64,000 bases of DNA, taken from NCBI GenBank assembly GCA_965261585.1, contig CBDHDN010000058.1, forward strand, positions 1-64,000. Reading direction: 5' to 3'. A program made the translations under genes and the position numbers. This DNA is from CBDHDN01 sp965261585. Lineage in GTDB: Bacteria; Pseudomonadota; Alphaproteobacteria; UBA6615. Of the stretch, positions 36,871 to 47,300 are shown one piece after another. The notes under the pieces are model-generated. The model worked only from the letters and a program-made list of their open reading frames with translations. It ran no database searches and was not told where the DNA came from. Position 1 is the first letter of the stretch. Every line of letters begins with the position of its first letter.

Positions 36871-37756
36871 CGGCCGTGCCGGGGAGGGCGAGGGCCCGCG
36901 CATAGACGTCCCGGCGCGGGCGCCCGGCGGTTGCCGTGACGGCGTCGACGGCGTCGCGCAGGCTGAGCGTCGCCAGGGCTTCGCGCAGAGCCGTGTCGAC
37001 GGCCGCGTTGCCCGCCGCCTGGTCGCCGGCGGCCGGCGGCCCGATGACAACGACCACCTCACCACGTGGCGGTGCGGTGGCCGCGTAGTGAGCGGTCAGC
37101 TGCTCGAGGCTGCCACGGCGGACCTCCTCATGGCGTTTCGTCAGCTCGCGGGCGATGGCGGCCTGGCGATCGCCGAGCACCGCGGCCATGTCGGCCAGGC
37201 TTGCGGCCAGCCGGCGTGGCGCCTCATAGACGACGAGGCTCGCCGGTACATCGCGCAGCCGCGCCAGGGCGGCCCGGCGCGCCGCCGACTTTGGCGGCAG
37301 GAAGCCGGCGAACAGAAACCGGTCCGTCGGTAGGCCGGACAGCAGCAACGCGGCCAGTAGACCGCTGGCGCCGGGGACCGCCGTCACCGCAAGTCCGGCC
37401 TCCATAGCGGCCTGGGCCAGCTTGTAGCCGGGGTCGGCAATCAACGGCGTGCCGGCGTCGCTCACCAGCGCCACACTTTCGCCGTCTTGCAGGCGTCTGA
37501 TCAGTCGCGGTCGGACCTGGACAGCGTTATGATCATGGTAGGGTGTCGTCTCGGCAGCGATTCCATACGCGCGCAGCAGCTTGGCGGTAACCCGGGTGTC
37601 CTCGCAGGCGATGACGTCGGCGCGCCGCAACACATCGAGCGCTCGGATCGTAATGTCGCCGAGATTGCCGATCGGCGTGGCGACGATGTACAGGCCGGTC
37701 AGCGGCTCAGGTTGTCTTGCCACGCCGGCGCCGCTACGTTGCACGACCAGCCCCAT
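36860..37756 (-). CDS. rsmI: 16S rRNA 2'-O-ribose C1402 methyltransferase RsmI
   Basis: The 298-residue protein has the tetrapyrrole-methylase fold with LYIVATPIGNLGDITIRAL, ACEDTRVTAKLLRAYGI, ALVSDAGTPLIADPGYKL and AVPGASGLLAALLLSGLPTD. It methylates the ribose of C1402 in 16S rRNA. The ATG at 37754-37756 is used. It diverges from the LpoA-like gene with only 23 bp between the start codons. The end overlaps yraN. Confidence 0.94.
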   Translation of the reverse strand: MGLVVQRSGAGVARQPEPLTGLYIVATPIGNLGDITIRALDVLRRADVIACEDTRVTAKLLRAYGIAAETTPYHDHNAVQVRPRLIRRLQDGESVALVSDAGTPLIADPGYKLAQAAMEAGLAVTAVPGASGLLAALLLSGLPTDRFLFAGFLPPKSAARRAALARLRDVPASLVVYEAPRRLAASLADMAAVLGDRQAAIARELTKRHEEVRRGSLEQLTAHYAATAPPRGEVVVVIGPPAAGDQAAGNAAVDTALREALATLSLRDAVDAVTATAGRPRRDVYARALALPGTADGG

Positions 37757-37779
37757 GGTGGTTTCGGAGGGAGTGGAAA

Positions 37780-39147
37780 GTGTTTGCGTCTGCTTGCCGC
37801 CATCTGAGCCGTGCGCGCGCCGTGCCATGGCTGTCGCTCGTCGCCATCGTTCTGGCTGCGTGTGCCGCCCCAACGGTACCGGGCGACGGCCCGGACGCGC
37901 AAGCCGGCGTCGGTGCAAATCAAACCGGCCGCGCGGGCGGGTTGTTCGGCAGCTCGTCGGGCACGGTGCCGCCGTTCGGCCGTGCCATCCCGCCGGAGGA
38001 CGACGATAACCTGCGCCGGGTCGGCCTGCTGTTGCCGCTGACCGGCCCAGCGGCCGCGCGTGGGCGCGACCTGCTGGACGCGGCGTCAATGGCGCTGTTC
38101 GAGCGAGCCGATGAAAGCTTCGTGCTGTTGCCGCGGGATACCCGGGGCACTGCCGTCGGGGCGCGGATCGCGGCGCAGCAGGTGCTGGCCGAAGGCGCGA
38201 CGCTGATCTTGGGCCCGCTGCTGGCGTCTTCGGTCGCCGCGGTGGCACCCGAGGCACGCCAGCGCGGCGTGCCGGTCGTCGCGTTCTCGAATGACCGTGC
38301 CGTGGCGGGCAACGGCGTCTTCGTGCTTGGCTTCCTGCCGCAGGATCAGGTCGACCGGATAGTGCGCTTCGCCCGGTCGCGGGGGCTCTCCCAGTTCGGC
38401 ATCGTCGCGCCTCAGAACCAATACGGCGTGGCCATGGTCGACGCCCTGGGGATCGCGACGCGGTCGGCCGCGGGCGACGTTACAGACGTCACTTACTACC
38501 ACCCCGACGGCTCGGACATGCCTGACGTGATCAGTGAGTTGGCCCGCTACGAGTCGCGGCGCCAGGCCCTGGAGCGGCAGCGCACGGCGCTGGCTGCCCG
38601 CAATGACGATATCTCGCGCCAGGCGCTGGAGCGGCTGCAGGAGCGAGATACGCTGGGCGATGTCGGCTTCGAGGCCGTGTTGCTGCCGGCCGGCGGCGAC
38701 GAGGTGCTGCAGTTGGCGCCGCTGCTGGCCTTCTACGACATCGATCCGTCGCGCGTGAAGCTGCTCGGTACCTGGCTGTGGGACGACCCGAGCCTGCGCA
38801 CGGAGCCGGCCATGGTCGGCGCCTGGTTTGCCGCGCCGCCGCCCGGCAAGCGCGATGAATTCGTTGGCCGCTTTCGCACCGCCTATGGCCGCGGCCCGGA
38901 TCGCCTGGCGACCCTGGGCTACGACGCGGTCGCGCTCGCCGCCATCCTGGCACAGCAGGTCGACGCCATCGAACCGTTTGCCGAGGACGCACTGACCGCG
39001 CCGAACGGTTTTTCCGGCATGGACGGCATCTTCCGGCTGCGGCCAAACGGTGTGGCCGAGCGAGGCCTGGCGGTGCTGGAGATCGGACGCGACGGCTTGG
39101 TCGTGCGGGATCCGGCGCCGGACAGCTTCGCGGCCTTCGTCAACTAG
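37780..39147 (+). CDS. Penicillin-binding-protein activator (LpoA-like) lipoprotein
   Basis: The 455-residue protein has a lipoprotein signal with lipobox LAAC (Cys28). A periplasmic-binding-protein fold follows, with VGLLLPLTGPAAARGRDLLD, LILGPLLASSVAAVAPEA and RLATLGYDAVALAAILAQ. LpoA activates PBP1A peptidoglycan synthesis in gamma-proteobacteria; alphaproteobacterial relatives are annotated as LpoA-like or Leu/Ile/Val-binding-like. GTG 37780 has a GGAGGG 7-8 bases upstream. The stop shares a CTAG palindrome with the convergent hemW stop. Confidence 0.86.
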   Translation: MFASACRHLSRARAVPWLSLVAIVLAACAAPTVPGDGPDAQAGVGANQTGRAGGLFGSSSGTVPPFGRAIPPEDDDNLRRVGLLLPLTGPAAARGRDLLDAASMALFERADESFVLLPRDTRGTAVGARIAAQQVLAEGATLILGPLLASSVAAVAPEARQRGVPVVAFSNDRAVAGNGVFVLGFLPQDQVDRIVRFARSRGLSQFGIVAPQNQYGVAMVDALGIATRSAAGDVTDVTYYHPDGSDMPDVISELARYESRRQALERQRTALAARNDDISRQALERLQERDTLGDVGFEAVLLPAGGDEVLQLAPLLAFYDIDPSRVKLLGTWLWDDPSLRTEPAMVGAWFAAPPPGKRDEFVGRFRTAYGRGPDRLATLGYDAVALAAILAQQVDAIEPFAEDALTAPNGFSGMDGIFRLRPNGVAERGLAVLEIGRDGLVVRDPAPDSFAAFVN

Positions 39148-40382
39148 CCGAGCAGCGTCGCCAGAACCGCGTTCAGCCGCTGCCGCCCGGCCGCGGTGGC
39201 GCGCAGGCCGTCGGCGTCGAGCACCAGAAATCCGCCGTCGATCAGCGCCTGACGGCGCTCAACGCCGAGCGCTTGCTCCAGGGCGAGGCCGGTTCGGGCG
39301 GCGAAGCCGGCGCGATCGATGCCGTCGGCCGTGCGCAGGCCCATCAGCAGCATTTCTTCGCGAACGACGGGGCCGGTGAGGGTTTCGCGGAGTCTGGTCG
39401 CGTGGCCATCCGCCTCGACGCGCCGCAGCCAGGCCGCCGGCGCTCGGTGCTGCCGCGTCGCGGTGACGCGGCCATCGAGCGTCAACCGGCCATGGGCGCC
39501 CGGGCCGACGCCGATATAGTCGCCATAGCGCCAATAGGTGAGGTTGTGGCGGCAGGCAGCGCCGGGGCGCGCGTGGTTGGAGATTTCGTAGGCGGGCAGC
39601 CCGGCATCCTCGAGCACGCGCTGGGTCGCCTCATAGAGCGCCGCCGCCGTGTCCTCGCCGGGCAGCGTCAAGTCGCCGCGCGCCTGGGCGGCATGGAAGG
39701 GGGTGCCGGGCTCGATCGTCAGCTGGTAGAGCGACAGGTGGTCGCCGGCCAGGGACAGGGCGTCGGCGAGCTCTCGACGCCAGGCGGCCAGCGTCTGCCC
39801 GGGGCGGGCGTAGATAAGGTCGAACGAATAGCGTTCGAATAATCGGGCGGCCAGTTCCACCGCGGCAACGGCCTCGGCCCGTGAATGGGTCCGGCCCAGC
39901 TGGCTGAGGGCATCGTCATCGAGCGCCTGGACGCCGAGACTGATGCGGTTGACGCCGGCCTCGGCGAACGCGGCGAGGCGGCCGGCCTCGACCGACGTCG
40001 GGTTCGCCTCGAGGGTGACCTCCAGCTCGGGTGCAACGCGCCAGTGGCGGCGAATGGCCGCCAGGCACTCGGCGACGGTCTCCGGCGCCATCAGCGACGG
40101 TGTGCCGCCGCCGAAGAAGGCGCTCGTGACTCGGCGGCCGGAGGTGTCCGCGGCAAAGTGGTCGAGCTCGCCCACGAGCGCGCGCTGCCAGCGCCCTTGG
40201 TCGATCCGGTCGGCGACGTGGCTGTTGAAGTCGCAATAGGGGCAGAGCGAGCGACAAAACGGCCAGTGCATGTAGATGCCGAACCCGGCATCCGTGGGCC
40301 CGGCATCCGTGGGCGCCACCGAATCAGGCAAAACTGGTGGCGACGAGCTTGCGAAAGGCGTTGGCACGGTGGCTGATCGCAT
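39144..40382 (-). CDS. hemW: Radical SAM coproporphyrinogen III oxidase-like protein HemW
   Basis: The protein has a radical-SAM cluster motif CRSLCPYC, GGGTPSLM, and EANPTSVEAGRLAAFAEAGV. The C-terminal HemN-type domain includes ACRHNLTYWRYGDYIGVGPG. HemW is a heme chaperone/transferase rather than the anaerobic oxidase HemN. The ATG at 40380-40382 overlaps rdgB by 59 bases; a GTG at 40319 just after the rdgB stop is an equally plausible start. The N-terminus holds a 15-bp direct repeat (40285-40299, 40300-40314). Confidence 0.9.
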   Translation of the reverse strand: MRSATVPTPFASSSPPVLPDSVAPTDAGPTDAGFGIYMHWPFCRSLCPYCDFNSHVADRIDQGRWQRALVGELDHFAADTSGRRVTSAFFGGGTPSLMAPETVAECLAAIRRHWRVAPELEVTLEANPTSVEAGRLAAFAEAGVNRISLGVQALDDDALSQLGRTHSRAEAVAAVELAARLFERYSFDLIYARPGQTLAAWRRELADALSLAGDHLSLYQLTIEPGTPFHAAQARGDLTLPGEDTAAALYEATQRVLEDAGLPAYEISNHARPGAACRHNLTYWRYGDYIGVGPGAHGRLTLDGRVTATRQHRAPAAWLRRVEADGHATRLRETLTGPVVREEMLLMGLRTADGIDRAGFAARTGLALEQALGVERRQALIDGGFLVLDADGLRATAAGRQRLNAVLATLLG

Positions 40383-40944
40383 GTTTGTGGTCCGGCGCCA
40401 TCTCACCGAAAGTAAGGCCGTGGTCGGCGCTGTTGGCGATGACCGCCGGGTCGGGGATGAACATCGGATCGTAACCGAACCCATGGGTCCCGCGCGGCGG
40501 CCAGACGAGCCGGCCGTCGACCCGGCCATTGAACGTTTCCAGGAGGCCGTCCGGCCACGCCAGAGCCAGGGTGCAGGTGAATGAGGCCGACCAGTCCGCG
40601 TGTGGCTCCAGCGCCTCTGCCAGCTTCGCCATGGCTAAATCGAAGTTACGCTCCGGCCCGGCCCAGCGAGCAGACTGGATGCCAGGCGCGCCGTCCAGCG
40701 CCGGTACGACAAGGCCGCTGTCATCAGCGATCGCCGGCAGGTCCCCGGCAGCGACGGCGGCCCGGGCCTTGAGGGCGGCGTTGGCGACGAACGTGCCGCC
40801 GGTCTCTTCGGGCTCAGGTAGTCCGAGTGCCGCGGCGCCGACGACCTCCACCGCGTAGGGTCGTAACAAGTCGCCGATTTCGCGCACCTTGCCGGTATTG
40901 TGGCTGGCGATGATCAGCCGGCCGCCCGAGAAGTGACGCGCCAT
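40324..40944 (-). CDS. rdgB: dITP/XTP pyrophosphatase (RdgB/HAM1 family)
   Basis: The 206-residue protein has LIIASHNTGKVREI, AIADDSGLVVPALDGAPGI, FGYDPMFIP and SHRANAFRKL, the RdgB/HAM1 signature. It hydrolyses non-canonical purine triphosphates. It lies 18 bp downstream of rph and overlaps hemW on the minus strand, a usual rph-rdgB-hemW operon. Confidence 0.95.
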   Translation of the reverse strand: MARHFSGGRLIIASHNTGKVREIGDLLRPYAVEVVGAAALGLPEPEETGGTFVANAALKARAAVAAGDLPAIADDSGLVVPALDGAPGIQSARWAGPERNFDLAMAKLAEALEPHADWSASFTCTLALAWPDGLLETFNGRVDGRLVWPPRGTHGFGYDPMFIPDPAVIANSADHGLTFGEMAPDHKHAISHRANAFRKLVATSFA

Positions 40945-40962
40945 CGTCGCCGCCGGTAGCCT

Positions 40963-41682
40963 TCAGGGGGTGGCCAACGCGTCGCGCTGCATGGCGACCA
41001 GCGCGGCGGTGCCGGATTCGGCGAGCTCAAGCAGGGCCATGAACTGATCGCGGCTGAACGGCTCGTCCTCGGCGGTCGCCTGCACCTCGACAAGTTGGCC
41101 GGCGCCGGTCAGGACGAAATTGGCGTCGGCCTGGGCCTTGCTGTCCTCCTCATAGTCCAGGTCGAGCACAGCGGCCCCTTTGTAGAGGCCACACGACACC
41201 GCCGCGACCAGATCGGACAGCGGGCTCTTCGCCAGCTTGCCGGTCTCGACAAGGCGGCGACAGGCCAGCTGCAGGGCGACGCAGGCGCCGGTGATTGCCG
41301 CCGTGCGGGTGCCGCCATCGGCCTGTACGACGTCGCAGTCGAGGCGGATCTGACGCTCGCCAAGCGCCGTCAAATCAGTGATTGCGCGCAACGAGCGGCC
41401 GATCAGCCGCTGGATCTCCTGGGTGCGGCCGCTCTGGCGCCCACGGGCGGCCTCGCGGTCGGTGCGCGTTGGTGTCGCGCGCGGCAGCATGCCGTATTCG
41501 GCGGTCACCCAGCCCTTTCCAGCGCCGCGCAGAAAGATCGGCACACGCTCCTCGACGCTGGCGGTGCATAGGACATGGGTATCGCCAAAACGCACGAGGC
41601 ACGAGCCTTCGGCGAACTTGGCGGTGTCGGTCTCGAGCACGATCTCGCGAAGCTGGTCGGGCGCGCGGCCGGACGGTCGCAT
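40963..41682 (-). CDS. rph: Ribonuclease PH
   Basis: The 239-residue protein has RPSGRAPDQLREI, AKFAEGSCLVRFGDTHVLC, TRTDREAARGRQSGRTQEIQ and VQADGGTRTAAITGA. It trims tRNA 3' ends using phosphate. ATG 41682 is preferred over the GTG at 41688 by family start. It is divergent from hrcA, with about 200 bp between them. Confidence 0.96.
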   Translation of the reverse strand: MRPSGRAPDQLREIVLETDTAKFAEGSCLVRFGDTHVLCTASVEERVPIFLRGAGKGWVTAEYGMLPRATPTRTDREAARGRQSGRTQEIQRLIGRSLRAITDLTALGERQIRLDCDVVQADGGTRTAAITGACVALQLACRRLVETGKLAKSPLSDLVAAVSCGLYKGAAVLDLDYEEDSKAQADANFVLTGAGQLVEVQATAEDEPFSRDQFMALLELAESGTAALVAMQRDALATP

Positions 41683-41831
41683 GGGCACTTGGTCCTGAGC
41701 TAGAGGCGAACGGCAAGCGTCGCCAAGCTAGCGGATTTTTCCGTTCAACGGAACTGGCACGTGGCGGCGCGCCTCATGTTGAATCGGGCCATGGCCGCCG
41801 CTACATACAGGATCACCTGGTCCAGGGGCAC

Positions 41832-41863
41832 CCGGCCGCCGCGGCCGCCGCCGCGGCGGCCGG
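41832..41863. promoter_or_regulatory. Perfect 13-bp all-G/C inverted repeat in the hrcA leader
   Basis: CCGGCCGCCGCGG (41832-41844) and CCGCGGCGGCCGG (41851-41863) are perfect reverse complements around a CCGCCG loop. The hairpin ends 19 bases before the hrcA ATG. It would be extremely stable in RNA and could limit translation or transcription of hrcA-grpE. No CIRCE motif was found. Confidence 0.75.
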
Positions 41864-41882
41864 CCCCCTTTGGTGTGCGGTC

Positions 41883-42926
41883 ATGAGCAAGCCGATCAGT
41901 GAATTGAACGACCGGAGCAGGGAGATCCTGCGCCGTGTGGTCGAGACCTTCGTCGAAACCGGCGAACCGATCGGCTCGCGCACGCTCGCGCGGCGGCTGG
42001 ACATGACCCTTTCGCCGGCGACGATTCGCAACGCGATGGCCGACCTGCAGGATGCCGGTCTGCTCTATGCGCCGCATACGTCGGCGGGCCGCGTGCCGAC
42101 CGAGGCCGGCCTGCGGTTGTTCGTCGACGGCTTGCTGGAAGTCGGGCGGCTGAGCGAAAGCGAACGCCAGTCGATCGAGGCGCAATGCTCGGCCTCGGGC
42201 AAGGCGCCGCAGCAGCTGCTCGCTGAAGCAACGAAGGTTCTGTCGGGCCTCAGCAATTGTGCCGGCCTCGTGTTCGCGCCGAAGAGCGAGACGCAGCTGA
42301 AGCATATCGAGTTTGTTAACCTGAGCCCGGGTAGAGCGCTTGTCGTACTCGTGACTGCCGACGGCACGGTGGAAAACCGCGTCATCGACGTGCCGGTCGG
42401 CATGCCGCAATCGTCGCTGGTCGAGGCGACGAATTTTCTGACCGCCCGGCTGATCGGTAAGACACTGGACGAGGCACGCTCACAGATCGAGCGCGAGCTG
42501 CAGGCGCACCGTGCCGATCTGAATGGACTGACCAAGGGCCTGGTCGAGGCCGGCCTTGCCACCTGGACCGGCGAGGACGACGCCCGGTCGCTGATCGTCA
42601 CGGGCACGGAAAGGCTGCTGGAAGACGTGCACGCTGTCGAGGACTTGGAACGCGTGCGGGGCCTGTTCAGCGCCCTGCAGACGAAGGAGAGCCTGGTTGC
42701 CCTGCTCGATGTAACCGTGGCGGCGGAAGGTGTGCAGATATTCATCGGCGCGGAGAACGAGCTGTTCGGGCTCGCCGGATGTTCGGCCATCGTCGCGCCC
42801 TATACCAACAGCCGCGAGCAGATCGTCGGCGCCATCGGCGTGATCGGCCCGACCCGCATCGACTATGCCCGCATCATTCCAGTCGTCGACTACACCGCCA
42901 AGGTGGTCGGACGCCTGCTCAGCTAA
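41883..42926 (+). CDS. hrcA: Heat-inducible transcription repressor HrcA
   Basis: The 347-residue protein has the N-terminal winged helix (ILRRVVETFVETGEPIGSRT, LSPATIRNAMADLQDAGLL, HTSAGRVPTEAGLRLFVDGL) and the C-terminal GAF-like domain, ending TKVVG-like (DYTAKVVGRLL). HrcA binds CIRCE operators, usually upstream of groESL. ATG 41883 is used. A strong hairpin precedes it. grpE follows within about 40 bp. Confidence 0.96.
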   Translation: MSKPISELNDRSREILRRVVETFVETGEPIGSRTLARRLDMTLSPATIRNAMADLQDAGLLYAPHTSAGRVPTEAGLRLFVDGLLEVGRLSESERQSIEAQCSASGKAPQQLLAEATKVLSGLSNCAGLVFAPKSETQLKHIEFVNLSPGRALVVLVTADGTVENRVIDVPVGMPQSSLVEATNFLTARLIGKTLDEARSQIERELQAHRADLNGLTKGLVEAGLATWTGEDDARSLIVTGTERLLEDVHAVEDLERVRGLFSALQTKESLVALLDVTVAAEGVQIFIGAENELFGLAGCSAIVAPYTNSREQIVGAIGVIGPTRIDYARIIPVVDYTAKVVGRLLS

Positions 42927-42967
42927 AGGCGCAAGGCGGCGGCTACGGATCGGTTGGAGGAGAGCCA

Positions 42968-43906
42968 ATGAGCGAACAAAAGAGCACGTCCGGACAGCGC
43001 GGCCAGAGCGGCCGGCTGAACGGCCAGGGTGGCCGGACGGCCGCGGAACTCAACGCGGCCCGCGCTGGTCGGGCGCCGCGAGAGCAGACGGCGCGCAAGC
43101 CGAAGGGCGCGGGGCCCGACGGCAAGGAGGCGCCGGCGCTCGAACCGCTGTTGACCGAGGACGCCTTGCCCGACCACGAGAGTGTGGACGACGCGCTCGC
43201 GGCGGCGGAGGCCGAGCTGGATTTCGTCGCCGAGGCGCTCGACGATATCGAGGAACTTGCCCAGCCGGCCGCGCCGGAGGACGTGGAGGCGGACGTGCAC
43301 GTGGACGTGGACGTAGGTGTGAAGGAAGAGGAACCGTCCGAGGCGCCGCCGGCCGCGCCACCGCCGCCCGAGGCGCCGCGCGAAACGCTCAGCGCCGATG
43401 ATCAGGCGACCGTGCGGATCGACGCGCTGGAGGCGCAGATCGGCGAACTCAAGGGCGAACTGCTGCGCACCCTGGCGGAGACGGAGAACGTGCGCAAACG
43501 AGGCGAGCGCCAGATCGCCGACGCCAAGAAATATGCGATCAGCGACTTTGCGAGGGATCTGCTGAGCGTCGCCGACAATCTGCATCGCGCGCTGGAAGCC
43601 ATCCCTGAAGACAAGGTCGAGGGCAATGACCTCTTGCGAACCATGCAGGCCGGTGTGCAGGCCGTCGAAAAGGACCTGCTGGCGGCTTTCGAAAAATGCG
43701 GCATCGCCCGGATCGAGCCGCTAGGTGCGCCGTTCGATCCGCACAAGCACCAGGCGATGTTCGAAGTACCGGACAGCGACCAGCCGCCGGGTACGGTCGT
43801 TCAGCTTTTGCAGTTGGGATACGTGCTACACGACCGGCTGCTGCGGCCGGCGATGGTAGGTGTAGCCAAGGGCGGCGAGGAGACGAAGGTCGACACGACC
43901 GCGTAA
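42968..43906 (+). CDS. grpE: Nucleotide exchange factor GrpE with a long acidic N-terminal extension
   Basis: The 312-residue protein has the GrpE coiled coil and head in its C-terminal half (IDALEAQIGELKGELLRTLA, DFARDLLSVADNLHRALEAI, FDPHKHQAMFEV). The first 130 residues are low complexity: basic/Gly/Gln-rich to residue 48, then strongly acidic, with a VHVDVDVGV run and Pro/Ala-rich linker. E. coli GrpE has 197 residues, so this extension is unusual. GrpE releases ADP from DnaK. ATG 42968 has GGAGGAGA upstream. Confidence 0.94.
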   Translation: MSEQKSTSGQRGQSGRLNGQGGRTAAELNAARAGRAPREQTARKPKGAGPDGKEAPALEPLLTEDALPDHESVDDALAAAEAELDFVAEALDDIEELAQPAAPEDVEADVHVDVDVGVKEEEPSEAPPAAPPPPEAPRETLSADDQATVRIDALEAQIGELKGELLRTLAETENVRKRGERQIADAKKYAISDFARDLLSVADNLHRALEAIPEDKVEGNDLLRTMQAGVQAVEKDLLAAFEKCGIARIEPLGAPFDPHKHQAMFEVPDSDQPPGTVVQLLQLGYVLHDRLLRPAMVGVAKGGEETKVDTTA

Positions 43907-43967
43907 CAAGGATGGCCGCCAAGGGCCGGAGAGGTACCCGCAACCCCATGAATTCGGCTGTTCGCCT

Positions 43968-43996
43968 GTTGTAGGGCCGTTCGTCGCCACCTATAT
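43968..43996 (+). promoter_or_regulatory. Candidate RpoH-type promoter for dnaK
   Basis: GTTG (43968-43971), 18 bases, then CCTATAT (43990-43996) resembles the alphaproteobacterial heat-shock consensus CTTG-N17/18-CYTATNT, with one mismatch in the -35 part. It lies 123 bp before the dnaK ATG. Confidence 0.4.
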
Positions 43997-44119
43997 CTCC
44001 CCGGTGCGGCGACGGGTCGTTTTCGCACGACGCGACAGGCGAATGGACGAATTCAGTGGGTTCGCGCGGCGCCGGTCCGGGCCCGTGGGCGGCTTGCCGA
44101 ACCAAAATGTGAGGTTGAG

Positions 44120-46063
<1,944 letters not shown>

Positions 46064-46094
46064 CGTCTGCGGATCAGATATGGCTGGCAATTGG

Positions 46095-46127
46095 GCCGGG
46101 GCCTCGTCCGGATGACGGGGCCCCGGC
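46095..46127. terminator. Hairpin between dnaK and dnaJ
   Basis: GCCGGGGCC (46095-46103) and GGCCCCGGC (46119-46127) form a perfect 9-bp stem with a 15-base loop. There is no T run afterwards, so it is more likely a pausing or mRNA-stability element that lowers dnaJ relative to dnaK than a full terminator. Confidence 0.6.
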
Positions 46128-46166
46128 TCGTTGCCGGGTCCGGTCATCTGGCCGGCGGGGGCTGAC

Positions 46167-47300
46167 ATGGCCAAGCGCGACTACTACGAGATTCTGGGGG
46201 TTGGTCGCGACGCGTCCGGTGATGAACTGAAGAAGGCTTATCGCCAGCTGGCCATGAAGTACCACCCCGACCGCAATGCCGGCGACAAGGATGCCGAGCA
46301 GCGGTTCAAGGAGCTCAACGAAGCCTACGGCATCCTGCGCGACGATCAGCAGCGCGGTGCCTACGACCGGTTCGGTCACGCGGCGTTCGAGCAGGCGGGT
46401 GGGCCGGGCGGTGCCGGTGGCTTCGATTTCGCCGGCGGTTTCGCCGACATCTTCGACGAGATGTTCGGTGAATTCATGGGCGGCCGCCGGGGCCGGCAGA
46501 CGAGCACCCGCGGCGCCGATCTGCGCTATAACCTGGAAGTCAGCCTCGAGGACGCGTTCAAGGGCCGGCAGGCGAACATTCGCGTGCCGACCTCGGTGCC
46601 CTGCGAATCCTGTCATGGCAGCGGCGCCGAAGGCGGCGCCCAGCCGGTCGCCTGCCCGACCTGCCAGGGCGCCGGCAAGGTGCGCTCGCAGCAGGGCTTT
46701 TTCACGATCGAGCGGACCTGCCCGAGCTGCCACGGGGCCGGCCGTGTCAACGACAATCCATGCCGTTCCTGCGGCGGCTCCGGCCGCCAGCAGAAGGAAA
46801 GGACCCTGTCGGTCAACATCCCCCACGGGGTCGAGGACGGTACGCGCATCCGCCTCGCCGGCGAGGGCGAGGCCGGCCTGCGCGGCGGACCGGCGGGCGA
46901 TCTCTACATCTTCATATCGATCAAGCCGCATCGGGTGTTCCAGCGCGACGGCGCCAATATCTACGTGCAAGTGCCGATTCCGATGACGACGGCGACACTC
47001 GGCGGCACGATCGAAGTGCCGACGATCGAAGGCGCGCGGGCCCGGGTGAACATCCCTACGGGCACCCAGACCGGGCATCAGTTCCGCCTGAAGGGCAAGG
47101 GCATGACGATGCTGCGGTCGAGCGCGCGCGGTGATATGTACATTCGCGCGACGGTCGAGACACCGGTCAATCTCTCGAAACGGCAGCAGGAACTGCTGCG
47201 GGAGTTCGAGGGCGCGGGCAGCGGCAAGCGTTCACACAGCCCCGAATCCGAGGGATTTTTCGCCAAGGTCAAGGACCTCTGGGGCGACCTCAAGGACTAG
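46167..47300 (+). CDS. dnaJ: Chaperone protein DnaJ (Hsp40)
   Basis: The 377-residue protein has the J domain with HPD (KYHPDRNAGDK), a Gly/Phe region, and four zinc repeats: CESCHGSG, CPTCQGAG, CPSCHGAG and CRSCGGSG. The C-terminal substrate domains are also present. It delivers unfolded proteins to DnaK and stimulates its ATPase. ATG 46167 starts the conserved MAKRDYYEILGV. Its stop is near the convergent, broken GNAT gene. Confidence 0.97.
   Translation: MAKRDYYEILGVGRDASGDELKKAYRQLAMKYHPDRNAGDKDAEQRFKELNEAYGILRDDQQRGAYDRFGHAAFEQAGGPGGAGGFDFAGGFADIFDEMFGEFMGGRRGRQTSTRGADLRYNLEVSLEDAFKGRQANIRVPTSVPCESCHGSGAEGGAQPVACPTCQGAGKVRSQQGFFTIERTCPSCHGAGRVNDNPCRSCGGSGRQQKERTLSVNIPHGVEDGTRIRLAGEGEAGLRGGPAGDLYIFISIKPHRVFQRDGANIYVQVPIPMTTATLGGTIEVPTIEGARARVNIPTGTQTGHQFRLKGKGMTMLRSSARGDMYIRATVETPVNLSKRQQELLREFEGAGSGKRSHSPESEGFFAKVKDLWGDLKD

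Noticed and set aside
41683..44119. CIRCE operator expected for HrcA
   Set aside because: No TTAGCACTC-N9-GAGTGCTAA-like sequence is present upstream of hrcA, grpE or dnaK; HrcA probably acts on groESL elsewhere.
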